From assembly GCA_005772955.1 (NCBI GenBank), contig SXID01000169.1, forward strand, positions 1 through 39,452: a DNA stretch of 39,452 nt, written 5' to 3'. The translations under genes were made by a program, and so were the position numbers. Below the pieces are notes generated by a model, which saw only the letters and a list, made by a program, of their open reading frames with translations, was not told where the DNA came from and did no database searches. This document shows, piece after piece, positions 33,049-39,452 of the stretch. This DNA is from Planctomycetia bacterium (GTDB lineage: Bacteria; Planctomycetota; Planctomycetia; Gemmatales; Gemmataceae). Positions within the stretch are counted from its first letter, which is position 1; the number at the start of each line of letters is the position of its first letter.

Positions 33049-33717
33049 TCACTTCCGCCGCAGGCGCACGGCTTCCGCGTGTTGCGCCACAATCGCCCGG
33101 AACAAGTCGCCTAGCATCGGCTCGCGTTTCATGCTCGCGTAGCGTGCTGGGTCGATCGGTTCCCCGATCGAGATCGCGATCGAACTCGGTTCGGGCGGCA
33201 GCAACAGCGGCGAGAACTTCGGCCACTTCATGAACCGCGACCACGCGGCGAACGCGCCCGCGATTCCCACGGGCACGATCGGACACTTCACACGCTTGAT
33301 GAGCAGCGACACGCCCGGTTTCAGCGGTTGAACCTCGCCGTCGTGCGTGCGTTCGCCCTCCGGGAACATCAGCACAGCTTGCCCCTGACCAAGCGCATCG
33401 AGTACCGCCTGGATGCCGTCTTTCCCCATGTTGCGGTCAATCGGGATCGCGTTGAGGCTCCTGATGAGTGGTGCCAAACCGCGTTGCTCGAAGAGGGTCT
33501 TGCGTGCGAGGTACGAGAGGTAGCGGCGGGACGCGAGGCCGACCATCACCGGGTCGAACATCGACTGGTGGTTCGCGAGGAGCAGCACCGGACCGGTGCG
33601 AGGCATGTTCTTCCAGCCCGCCCGCCTGATGCTGAACCCGAACGTGAAGAACGTAAACGAGGACCAGAAGACGGTGTCGTACCACATGCGGCCGACGAAG
33701 TTCGGGCGGTCAGCCAT
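33049..33717 (-). CDS. plsC: 1-acyl-sn-glycerol-3-phosphate acyltransferase
   Basis: This 222-residue acyltransferase makes phosphatidic acid from lysophosphatidic acid at the inner membrane. The catalytic NHQSMFDP gives the HX4D motif (His50, Asp55), and the glycerophosphate site FPEGERTHDG is at 118-127. A hydrophobic N-terminal stretch (about 15-30) likely binds the membrane. The length is usual for short PlsC. It lies 31 bp after cmk on the same strand and is probably co-transcribed; the cmk-plsC order is found in other bacteria too. The start is ATG. Confidence 0.92.
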   Translation of the reverse strand: MADRPNFVGRMWYDTVFWSSFTFFTFGFSIRRAGWKNMPRTGPVLLLANHQSMFDPVMVGLASRRYLSYLARKTLFEQRGLAPLIRSLNAIPIDRNMGKDGIQAVLDALGQGQAVLMFPEGERTHDGEVQPLKPGVSLLIKRVKCPIVPVGIAGAFAAWSRFMKWPKFSPLLLPPEPSSIAISIGEPIDPARYASMKREPMLGDLFRAIVAQHAEAVRLRRK

Positions 33718-33748
33718 AGCCTGAAGTGCTTTCTGACGGTCGTCGTGC

Positions 33749-34414
33749 TCACCGTCTGCGTGGGCACGCGCGCAGGTCGCGGACGACGTTCTCTAAACGT
33801 TCGATGACTTCTTTCGAGGTGAGGTGTGTTGTATCGAGTATCACCGCGTCCGAGGCGGCGGCCATTGGGGCGAGGGCGCGAGCCGCGTCGCGCCGGTCGC
33901 GGTCGTCCTGGTCGCGCATCACGTCCTCGACGCTCACCTGCTGTCCAGCCGCCGCGAGTTCGGCCGCTCGTCGTTCGGCGCGAACGCGGGCGTCGGCGGT
34001 GAGGAAGAACTTGCACTCCGCGAGCGGGAACACAAACGATCCCTGGTCGCGTCCGTCGCAGATCATGTCGCGCCCGGTCGCGGCGGTGCGCTGTGCGGCG
34101 GCGAGCATCTGGCGTACTGCGCCGTGAACACCTACCTCGCTTGCACCGCGCGACAGTTCCGGTGTGCGGATCAGATGGGCAACGTGTTCGCCGTTGAGCA
34201 GCACGCACCCCGGCGGCATCTCGACGTGCACCCCCGAGAGCGCAGCCGTGACTGCGGCTTCATCGTTGAAGCGGATGCCCGCGCGCTGCACCGCGAGCGC
34301 GACGGCGCGGTACATCGCGCCGGTGTTGAGGTACTCGAACCCCAATCGCGCCGCGAGTTCCTTCGTGACCGTGCTTTTACCGACCCCCGAGGGGCCGTCG
34401 ATGGTGACAATCAT
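33749..34414 (-). CDS. cmk: Cytidylate kinase
   Basis: This 221-residue enzyme phosphorylates CMP and dCMP with ATP. The P-loop GPSGVGKST is at 7-15. The CMP-binding segment FEYLNTGAMYRAVALA and the later ATGRDMICDGRDQGSFVFP with the conserved Arg-Asp series follow in family order. The lid region DRDRRDAARALAP is present. Length is normal. It is first of a cmk-plsC pair. In many bacteria the gene is near rpsA, which is not here. Confidence 0.95.
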   Translation of the reverse strand: MIVTIDGPSGVGKSTVTKELAARLGFEYLNTGAMYRAVALAVQRAGIRFNDEAAVTAALSGVHVEMPPGCVLLNGEHVAHLIRTPELSRGASEVGVHGAVRQMLAAAQRTAATGRDMICDGRDQGSFVFPLAECKFFLTADARVRAERRAAELAAAGQQVSVEDVMRDQDDRDRRDAARALAPMAAASDAVILDTTHLTSKEVIERLENVVRDLRACPRRR

Positions 34415-34448
34415 AATCCCGTGTGACGAGGAGCGAGTGACGAGTAGA

Positions 34449-34475
34449 GAGCAAAGACCCGCGGAGTCTTTGCTC
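34449..34475 (-). terminator. Hairpin after the Pro-rich/coiled-coil gene
   Basis: A 10-bp exact stem (GAGCAAAGAC with its complement) around a 7-nt loop lies 21 bp past the stop of the leftward gene. Flanking GACGAGGAGCGAG copies add a longer broken stem. There is no clear U-tract. Confidence 0.5.
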
Positions 34476-34496
34476 GCTCCTCGTCGCTGATGTGGG

Positions 34497-36035
34497 TTAC
34501 TTGATCCGCAGCGTGACGGTTTCTTTATCTTTGATGACGCTGCGCGTGGCGGCGGCGCCGGACTGAAGCAGTTGGTAGCTGAAGTCGCCGACCGGAACCT
34601 CGACCTCGATCTTGGTGTTGGGCGGAATGCGGTGCGACTTGTCGTTGATCACCATCGAGATTTCGACCGGGTACTCGTTCACCACCTTCACGATGCCCTT
34701 CGGCTTCACCTCGGGAACGATTGCTGGCTTCAGTGCGGTCTGCGTTTTGAGCGCTTTCAGTTCCGTGTCGAGTGCCTTCACTTGATCGGTAAGGCGTTTG
34801 ATCTCCGCAACCGCGCCGGGATCGCTGGGCACGGCAATACCGAGTTCGTCCTTCTTGCCGGTCAACAACTCGGTCAACTTCGCGACCTGCTTCTCGAGCG
34901 CCTTGATCTTGTCGTTGGCGGTTTCCAGATCCTTCTTGAGTTTGTCCGTCACATCCTTGTCGTCGGCCCGCACCGGCGTGGCCGGGACCGTCGGGACGAT
35001 CGGCGGGAACAGGGCGGCCGCTCGGGCGTTCTCGGCGGTGAGCATCGCCCCGCCGATGACCGCGAGCGCGGCCGTGTGTTTCAGGTTGAGCATGGCTGTC
35101 TCTCGTGGTGTCAAACTCGGTGGATCGTTGGCCCCTGGAACCGGGAACACGAACTTGTCGGTTGACCCAAACGCCGGATCAGTCGGCTTCGCACGTTCGA
35201 CCGGAATCCCCGGGACGTCACGCCCGCCCGGACTGGTGAACGGGAACGGTGTTGCGGGCGCGACCGGTGACGGTGGATAGAGCGTATTCCCTGGAATGAT
35301 CGGGTTCAAGCCAGAATCCGGTTTCACCGGCGGAGGCGTCTGCACCGGATTGGCAGGGTTGTATGGCGGCAGCGACGGCGCGATTCCCACAGGTTGGGGT
35401 GGAACGGGCGTCCCTGGCATCACCGGCGGTGGGGGCACAGGAACCACAGGCGCCCTCGGCGGCTCAGCGGTGTTCCCCGGCAGCGGCGGCAGTCCAGCCA
35501 GTTGGGTTGGCACCACCGGCGGCATCGGGAGCATCGCGGGCGGAGCCGGCAACTTGGGTTGCTGGTCCCCCGGCGGCACGACCAGCTTCACGTCCCCCGG
35601 TGCCGCGGGCACCTTCGGCAATTCGAGTGCTGGAAGCGGGGGCACCGTGGGCAACATCTTCTTGTCGCCCCCGATCAGCGCCGCGTCGGGTATGCGCGGT
35701 CTGGCCGCGTCCAGTTCGAGGCCAGTCGGAACCGGGATGAGGGGCACAACGGGCAGCCCTGGCGCAACCGCCACACCATCGGGCGTGGGAATCGGCAGTG
35801 TGCCGCTCACCTGAAAAACGCCGCTCGTTGGAGTGCCGATCCTTTCGACCTCCGCGACCGACGGCGCGCTCGGCGTCGGAGTCGCTGGGCGAATCCAGGC
35901 GGTGTTATCGACGACGGGCGATTTCTCCGGCCGCTCGATCGCCCGGGCGATGCCGAGTAGCCCACCCGTGACAACGCTCCCCCCGACCGCGACCGCCACG
36001 ACCTTCCGCCACCACTGCTTGCGTTCCGTTGTCAT
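34497..36035 (-). CDS. Pro-rich membrane-anchored protein fused to a signal-peptide/coiled-coil protein
   Basis: This 512-residue ORF looks like two proteins in one frame. Residues 9-32 are a membrane anchor (RKVVAVAVGGSVVTGG). Residues 33-314 are a Pro-rich, low-complexity wall-type linker. At residue 315 (ATG at 35093, with GAGAGAC upstream) a second signal-peptide-like segment begins (MLNLKHTAALAVIGGAM..AENARA). A coiled coil with heptads (LKKDLETANDKIKALEKQ, about 365-435) follows, then a small beta domain GIVKVVNEYPVEISMVIND ending ETVTLRIK. The start at 36035 has GGGAGGA 6 nt before it. The C-terminal domain type is common in planctomycete envelope proteins. Either the internal ATG is used as well, or a fusion has left a buried signal sequence. 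Confidence 0.72.
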   Translation of the reverse strand: MTTERKQWWRKVVAVAVGGSVVTGGLLGIARAIERPEKSPVVDNTAWIRPATPTPSAPSVAEVERIGTPTSGVFQVSGTLPIPTPDGVAVAPGLPVVPLIPVPTGLELDAARPRIPDAALIGGDKKMLPTVPPLPALELPKVPAAPGDVKLVVPPGDQQPKLPAPPAMLPMPPVVPTQLAGLPPLPGNTAEPPRAPVVPVPPPPVMPGTPVPPQPVGIAPSLPPYNPANPVQTPPPVKPDSGLNPIIPGNTLYPPSPVAPATPFPFTSPGGRDVPGIPVERAKPTDPAFGSTDKFVFPVPGANDPPSLTPRETAMLNLKHTAALAVIGGAMLTAENARAAALFPPIVPTVPATPVRADDKDVTDKLKKDLETANDKIKALEKQVAKLTELLTGKKDELGIAVPSDPGAVAEIKRLTDQVKALDTELKALKTQTALKPAIVPEVKPKGIVKVVNEYPVEISMVINDKSHRIPPNTKIEVEVPVGDFSYQLLQSGAAATRSVIKDKETVTLRIK

Positions 36036-36142
36036 CGGGCGTCCTCCCACGTTAAACGTGATGCCTGTTCTCTTCCTTCTGGGTGCAGGCATCCTGCCTG
36101 CTCTTCGCGATGTGGGCCAGAAGCCCGCATCACAACAACCGC

Positions 36143-36697
36143 TTACTCAAACATCGCGACACGGTTCACCGGTTCGCCGCCGAACTCGGCCCACTCCTCG
36201 ACCGCCGGGCGGTACTCCATCTGGTACGCGTCCTCGCCGCTGTCCTCGTAGTAGTTGCGCAGGACGCGAGCCGCTTTGAAACGGTGCGCCCGGAAGAACA
36301 GTTGCGCGGCCGTGTTCCCTTCGCGCACCGCGAGGCTCAGATTCTGCCGGCGGTGACTGCACAACTTGTAGATCAACTTGTTGACCAGCAGCCCGCCGAC
36401 CCCGCTGCGGCGCACCGCTGGCGCGACTGCGAAGTTCAGCAGTTGGAGCCGCGTGCGGTGCAACTCGTAGATCATGAACCCGATGATCGTGTCGCTCCGC
36501 TCGGCGACCATCCCGATGCAATTCCGCTGGCGTAGACACCGGAGGAAGTCATCCTCGGTCCAGGCGTATTCGAAACTCTTTTGTTCGATACCCATCACAT
36601 CGGGCATGTCCCGCCGGATCATCCAACGGATGTGGGTAGCGTTTGCGTCGGTCGCGACCCGATCCCGGTTCCAGCGCGTCGTGCGACTAATGCTCAT
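36143..36697 (-). CDS. rimI: Ribosomal protein S18-alanine N-acetyltransferase (GNAT)
   Basis: This 184-residue GNAT-fold acetyltransferase is of the RimI type. In the family it acetylates the N-terminal Ala of ribosomal protein S18, though other targets exist. The fold markers are IRWMIRRDMPDVMGIEQKSF (strand/helix 1), LLNFAVAPAVRRSGVGGLLV (acetyl-CoA pyrophosphate loop, R-R-S-G-V-G) and LAVREGNTAAQLFFRAHRF. The RimI-like ending NYYEDSGEDAYQMEY is clear. The ATG at 36697 has GGGAG before it. About 20 N-terminal residues precede the fold. No tsaB or tsaD is adjacent. Confidence 0.85.
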   Translation of the reverse strand: MSISRTTRWNRDRVATDANATHIRWMIRRDMPDVMGIEQKSFEYAWTEDDFLRCLRQRNCIGMVAERSDTIIGFMIYELHRTRLQLLNFAVAPAVRRSGVGGLLVNKLIYKLCSHRRQNLSLAVREGNTAAQLFFRAHRFKAARVLRNYYEDSGEDAYQMEYRPAVEEWAEFGGEPVNRVAMFE

Positions 36698-36763
36698 GAA
36701 CGGACTCCCTCCCCTATTCCGGTGTGCGTCTCGCAATGCGACCGCACCCGGTATGAAGCCGTC

Positions 36764-36878
36764 GGACTGTAGCAACCCCCGTCCTTCCCTGCCACCGCAC
36801 CTTGGCCGTGCCCCCGCACGGCCAACGCGGTTTTTTTGGCGAACCCTGCCCACAAGGGCAGGGGGTTGTAACCGCACC
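36764..36878. repeat. Nested hairpins between the DUF11 gene and rimI
   Basis: Two perfect short hairpins lie here: TTGGCCGTGC with its complement (36802-36825, 4-nt loop) and CCCTGCCC with its complement (36844-36863). They are enclosed by partial outer arms with CAACCCCC. A seven-T tract (36831-36837) stands between them. It lies past the stop of the leftward DUF11 gene and may help end its transcript. Confidence 0.45.
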
Positions 36879-36905
36879 CACCGCCCCTTCACGGGTTCGC
36901 CGGTA

Positions 36906-39005
36906 TCACTCCTTGCGGAACTGCGTGCTCTCTTCTTTCACTATCGGCGTACGAACCTGGTCGAACGTGAGCTGCACGCGGAACCGCTGATCGCCGGCCA
37001 CGGCCCCGCGTACACGGACGCGGTACACCGTCTCGCCCTTCACCGCGAGCGTCGCGATCGGCTCGAACACCAGCGTCTGACCGGTGGCCTTGCCCTGCGT
37101 CGGGCCATTCGAGCTGGTGAACGTGGTCCCGTCGGCGAGTACAGCCATGATCTGCACGTTGGTGCAGGCACCGGTGCCCTGGTTCACGATCCGAATCTCG
37201 TAGATCGCTTCCTTGCCGACTTCGACCGGGTTCTCGAGACCGGCCACGTCGAACCGCAGCGCGGCCACACCTTCGGCCTTGATCACAGTCTCGGTCTTCG
37301 CCTCGATCGCGCGACCGGCCCGTACCACGACCACGCCACCGGCCGGAGCCAGCCCAACCGGAACTTCCGGTGCGGCGACCGCCACCGTACGAAGCACCAC
37401 GTCGCCCGCGGCAGCGGCGCGTAGCTTGATCCCGACCACCTTCGTGCCACCAGCCGGAAGCCCGGTCAGTTTCCAGGTCACGGCACGATTGGTCGCGTTA
37501 TATGTGCCGCTGTCACTCGACTGCACGAAGTCGAATCCGTCCGGAAGGGCCGCATGAACCGTGATGGAGTCCGTCGAAGCGGTCCCGGGGTTCGAGAGCG
37601 TGATTTCGTACGTCGGCTCGGCGCGAACGAGGCACTTCGCCGGACCACTCTGGGCGATTTGGAGCAGTGGCTCGACCACGTTGACGCTCGCCTTCGCGGT
37701 GGCTTCCGGGCCGCCCGCGGTGGTTACCGTAACCTGACACGATTGCAAGCCCGACTTCAGCGCGCTCAGCGGAAGGTCGACCGTGCGCGACTCACCTGCG
37801 GGCAGGTTCGCGAGCTTCGTTTCGAGCCGCGTGCCCTGGTTGCGGTAGTCCAGCCCGTCGGTCAGCACGGCCTGGAATACCATTTGCTGCGCCGGGCCGG
37901 TGCCACTGTTCGTGACCTTGATCTTGAAGACCGGTTCTTCGCCAGCGCGGGCCACTTCGGGAGCCGTCACAGTGACCACGACGCGGGGCCGGGTCACTTT
38001 GGTCTTCGCTTCCACGGACGCCGAGAAGTTCACAGTCGCGCGGCTGCGGAGTTCGCCCTCTTCGGTCGGGCGTACACGGATCACGATCCGCTTCTCGCTG
38101 TTGCCGTCCATCGAGCCGATCGCCCAGATGAGTTTGTTGCCGTTCATTTCGCCCGGCGGTTCGCTGCTGACGTACTTGGCACCAACCGGGATCTCGTCTT
38201 CCACGCGCACGTTCTGGACCGCGACGTTCCCCGCGTTGCGAACGTGGATCACATATTCGCAGTTGGTGTTGAACACGACGGACTCGGGGCACACCGCGTC
38301 CACGGTCACACTCTGCGAAACGCGACTCGGAAGGTTGCCGCCCACCATCGACGCGGTGGGCAAATCGACAGCCAGCGGTTTCACGGTGCCGCCCGGCGAC
38401 ACTACCGGGGTAGACGGAAACGCGGGCGGCGGTGGCGGGAACGTTGGCGGCGCGACCCCGCTCGGCGGTGGCAGCACCGGAACGAACGGTGGCGGCGTAA
38501 CTCCGCCGATCGCAGGCGCGAACTTGCTGTCTGGCTCAACGCTCAGGCTCGGTGGCGGAAGCAGGCGGGGGGCGGGTTGCACACCACTGTCTGGCGCCGG
38601 GAACTTACCGGGCAGGTCCATGCTTGGCGGCGGGATATCGAACCCGCCCGCGGGGCGAATCGGATCGGCGGCCGCGACACCGGGCCGCGGACGATCGGTC
38701 GGGGTGCCGCCAACGGGCGGGTAGCCCGCGTTCTGCGGTTGTCCACTCGGTGGCGGGAGATAACTGCCGCCCGCGGCTCGCGTGGGCAGGACGGTCCCCT
38801 TCCCGAGTCCCGCGACCGGCGATGTGCCCGGCTTAGGAGTAGTCGGGGGCCAGTCGCTGTACGGGCGCACGGTCGTCGCTGGCAACGTGACGCTCGATTT
38901 CGGTTGCCCGAAGGCTCCGCCCGGAGGCTGGGCAACCACCGTTCCCAGAGCGGCCAGACCCGCGATCGCAATGGCGGCCGCAATCACAATCGGTCGTTTA
39001 CGCAC
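36906..39005 (-). CDS. Secreted DUF11-repeat envelope protein
   Basis: This 699-residue protein has a signal peptide (MRKRPIVIAAAIAIAGLAA). A long Pro/Gly-rich region extends to about residue 235. About four DUF11/CARDB-type immunoglobulin-like repeats then follow, recognised by repeating CEYVIHVRNAGNVAVQNVRV, VFKIKVTNSGTGPAQQMVF, TYEITLSNPGTASTDSITV and IYEIRIVNQGTGACTNVQIM, each followed by a LPxGxxF/Y strand. Such repeats build surface or outer-envelope structures; planctomycete DUF11 proteins are often very long. The GTG start has GGGGGAG 7 nt upstream. It lies near another Pro-rich anchored protein (34497-36035), with rimI between them. Confidence 0.88.
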   Translation of the reverse strand: MRKRPIVIAAAIAIAGLAALGTVVAQPPGGAFGQPKSSVTLPATTVRPYSDWPPTTPKPGTSPVAGLGKGTVLPTRAAGGSYLPPPSGQPQNAGYPPVGGTPTDRPRPGVAAADPIRPAGGFDIPPPSMDLPGKFPAPDSGVQPAPRLLPPPSLSVEPDSKFAPAIGGVTPPPFVPVLPPPSGVAPPTFPPPPPAFPSTPVVSPGGTVKPLAVDLPTASMVGGNLPSRVSQSVTVDAVCPESVVFNTNCEYVIHVRNAGNVAVQNVRVEDEIPVGAKYVSSEPPGEMNGNKLIWAIGSMDGNSEKRIVIRVRPTEEGELRSRATVNFSASVEAKTKVTRPRVVVTVTAPEVARAGEEPVFKIKVTNSGTGPAQQMVFQAVLTDGLDYRNQGTRLETKLANLPAGESRTVDLPLSALKSGLQSCQVTVTTAGGPEATAKASVNVVEPLLQIAQSGPAKCLVRAEPTYEITLSNPGTASTDSITVHAALPDGFDFVQSSDSGTYNATNRAVTWKLTGLPAGGTKVVGIKLRAAAAGDVVLRTVAVAAPEVPVGLAPAGGVVVVRAGRAIEAKTETVIKAEGVAALRFDVAGLENPVEVGKEAIYEIRIVNQGTGACTNVQIMAVLADGTTFTSSNGPTQGKATGQTLVFEPIATLAVKGETVYRVRVRGAVAGDQRFRVQLTFDQVRTPIVKEESTQFRKE

Positions 39006-39107
39006 GGCCTACTCCCCCTCGACAAGTCGAACCGTTTCCAGATCGGATCAGCGTTCTGACTTCCCCAAGTCAGGGCTCGCTCGCGAACCTTGTCCTACGG
39101 CACCGGT

Positions 39108-39437
39108 CTACGCCGGTGGCGGGTACTTGATCGCGTTCTTCGTCATCTTCGCCGCGACCGCTTCGGACAGATCGATCCCGGTGTGAACACTCAGCAAGAA
39201 CACGATGTTCGCGATGTCCGCGAGTTCGTCCGCGAGTGCCACACGCGTCGCCGGGTCGGTCGTAACCGTGACTGACTCTTCCGGCGTCAGCCAGCGGAGG
39301 ATGTCGCACAACTCACCGACCTCGCTGGCCAGCGCCATCGCGAGGTTCTTCGGCGTGTGGTAAGGCTCCCACCCGCGAGCGGCGGCGAACCGGCGAATGC
39401 CGTCCTTGAGCGACTCCACCGGGGTGGTCGCGTCCAT
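39108..39437 (-). CDS. MazG-like nucleotide pyrophosphohydrolase
   Basis: This 109-residue all-helical MazG/dUTPase-superfamily protein resembles the short dCTP pyrophosphatase (DCTPP1/RS21-C6) type. It would split (d)NTPs to monophosphate and pyrophosphate, cleaning the nucleotide pool. The metal-binding motif LASEVGELCDILRW and the DELADIANIVFLL motif with their acidic residues are both present. Start ATG; the whole gene fits in the window. About 100 bp separate it from the DUF11 gene downstream. Confidence 0.88.
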   Translation of the reverse strand: MDATTPVESLKDGIRRFAAARGWEPYHTPKNLAMALASEVGELCDILRWLTPEESVTVTTDPATRVALADELADIANIVFLLSVHTGIDLSEAVAAKMTKNAIKYPPPA

Positions 39438-39452
39438 CGTCTCACTTGTTTC

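Noticed and set aside
36802-36837. Rightward intrinsic terminator (stem plus seven T)
   Set aside because: No + strand gene lies upstream within 3 kb, so it has nothing to terminate in that direction; kept only as part of a hairpin repeat.
37554-39059. 501-codon open frame on the + strand
   Set aside because: It is antisense to the DUF11 protein; the product is Arg-rich low-complexity sequence with no recognisable fold.

Overview
This window is a stretch of chromosome from a planctomycete, most likely of the Gemmata group (Gemmataceae). The sequence is GC-rich, and its genes include several families that are expanded or typical in that phylum. These are two DUF1559 proteins (one a classic pseudopilin with an H-X9-DG motif, one fused to an MJ0042 zinc finger), a Tat-exported DUF1501 protein, an arylsulfatase, a secreted WD40/HEAT-like protein, a small lipoprotein directly behind a DUF1559 gene, a DUF11-repeat envelope protein, and a YidC with a long basic C-terminal tail. 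Genus and species are inference; no rRNA gene is present.

Layout. 1-7250: a small membrane protein, an alpha/beta hydrolase overlapping an enolase-superfamily gene, a DUF309 protein, a GspF/PilC-type protein, an ArnT-like glycosyltransferase and a DUF1501 protein. 7500-14400: methionyl-tRNA synthetase with divergent signature motifs, a predicted outer-membrane barrel protein, a DUF1559 pseudopilin plus lipoprotein pair, and convergent yidC. 14500-20000: a leftward run of phosphoesterase, N-acetylneuraminate lyase, GH3 acyl-amido synthetase, PmtA-like phospholipid methyltransferase and a coupled alpha/beta hydrolase. 20060-21952: a decayed gene remnant cut by a complete ISKra4-like insertion sequence with 19-bp perfect terminal inverted repeats and a two-frame transposase. 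22000-26700: MJ0042-DUF1559 protein, a Gfo/Idh/MocA oxidoreductase and a membrane coiled-coil protein. 26780-33000: bacterial Ate1-like aminoacyltransferase (Bpt), WD40 protein, sulfatase and a zinc-ribbon membrane protein. 33049-39437: plsC and cmk, a Pro-rich/coiled-coil protein that looks like a fusion, rimI, a DUF11 protein and a MazG-like pyrophosphohydrolase.

Most genes are housekeeping or metabolic singletons or pairs, and no defence island, CRISPR array, prophage or secondary-metabolite cluster was found. The most distinctive feature is the number of long, nearly perfect palindromes (arms 15-48 nt). They sit between convergent genes, upstream of genes and, in a G/C-tract family, inside reading frames. 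One is translated as residues 6-36 of a hydrolase, one as residues 229-240 of the glycosyltransferase, and one supplies the start region of the neuraminate lyase. At 11825-11887 both convergent genes have their stop codons inside the same perfect palindrome.

No tRNA, rRNA or known riboswitch was recognised. Promoters are marked only where a -35/-10 pair or extended -10 was visible, and all of them are tentative.
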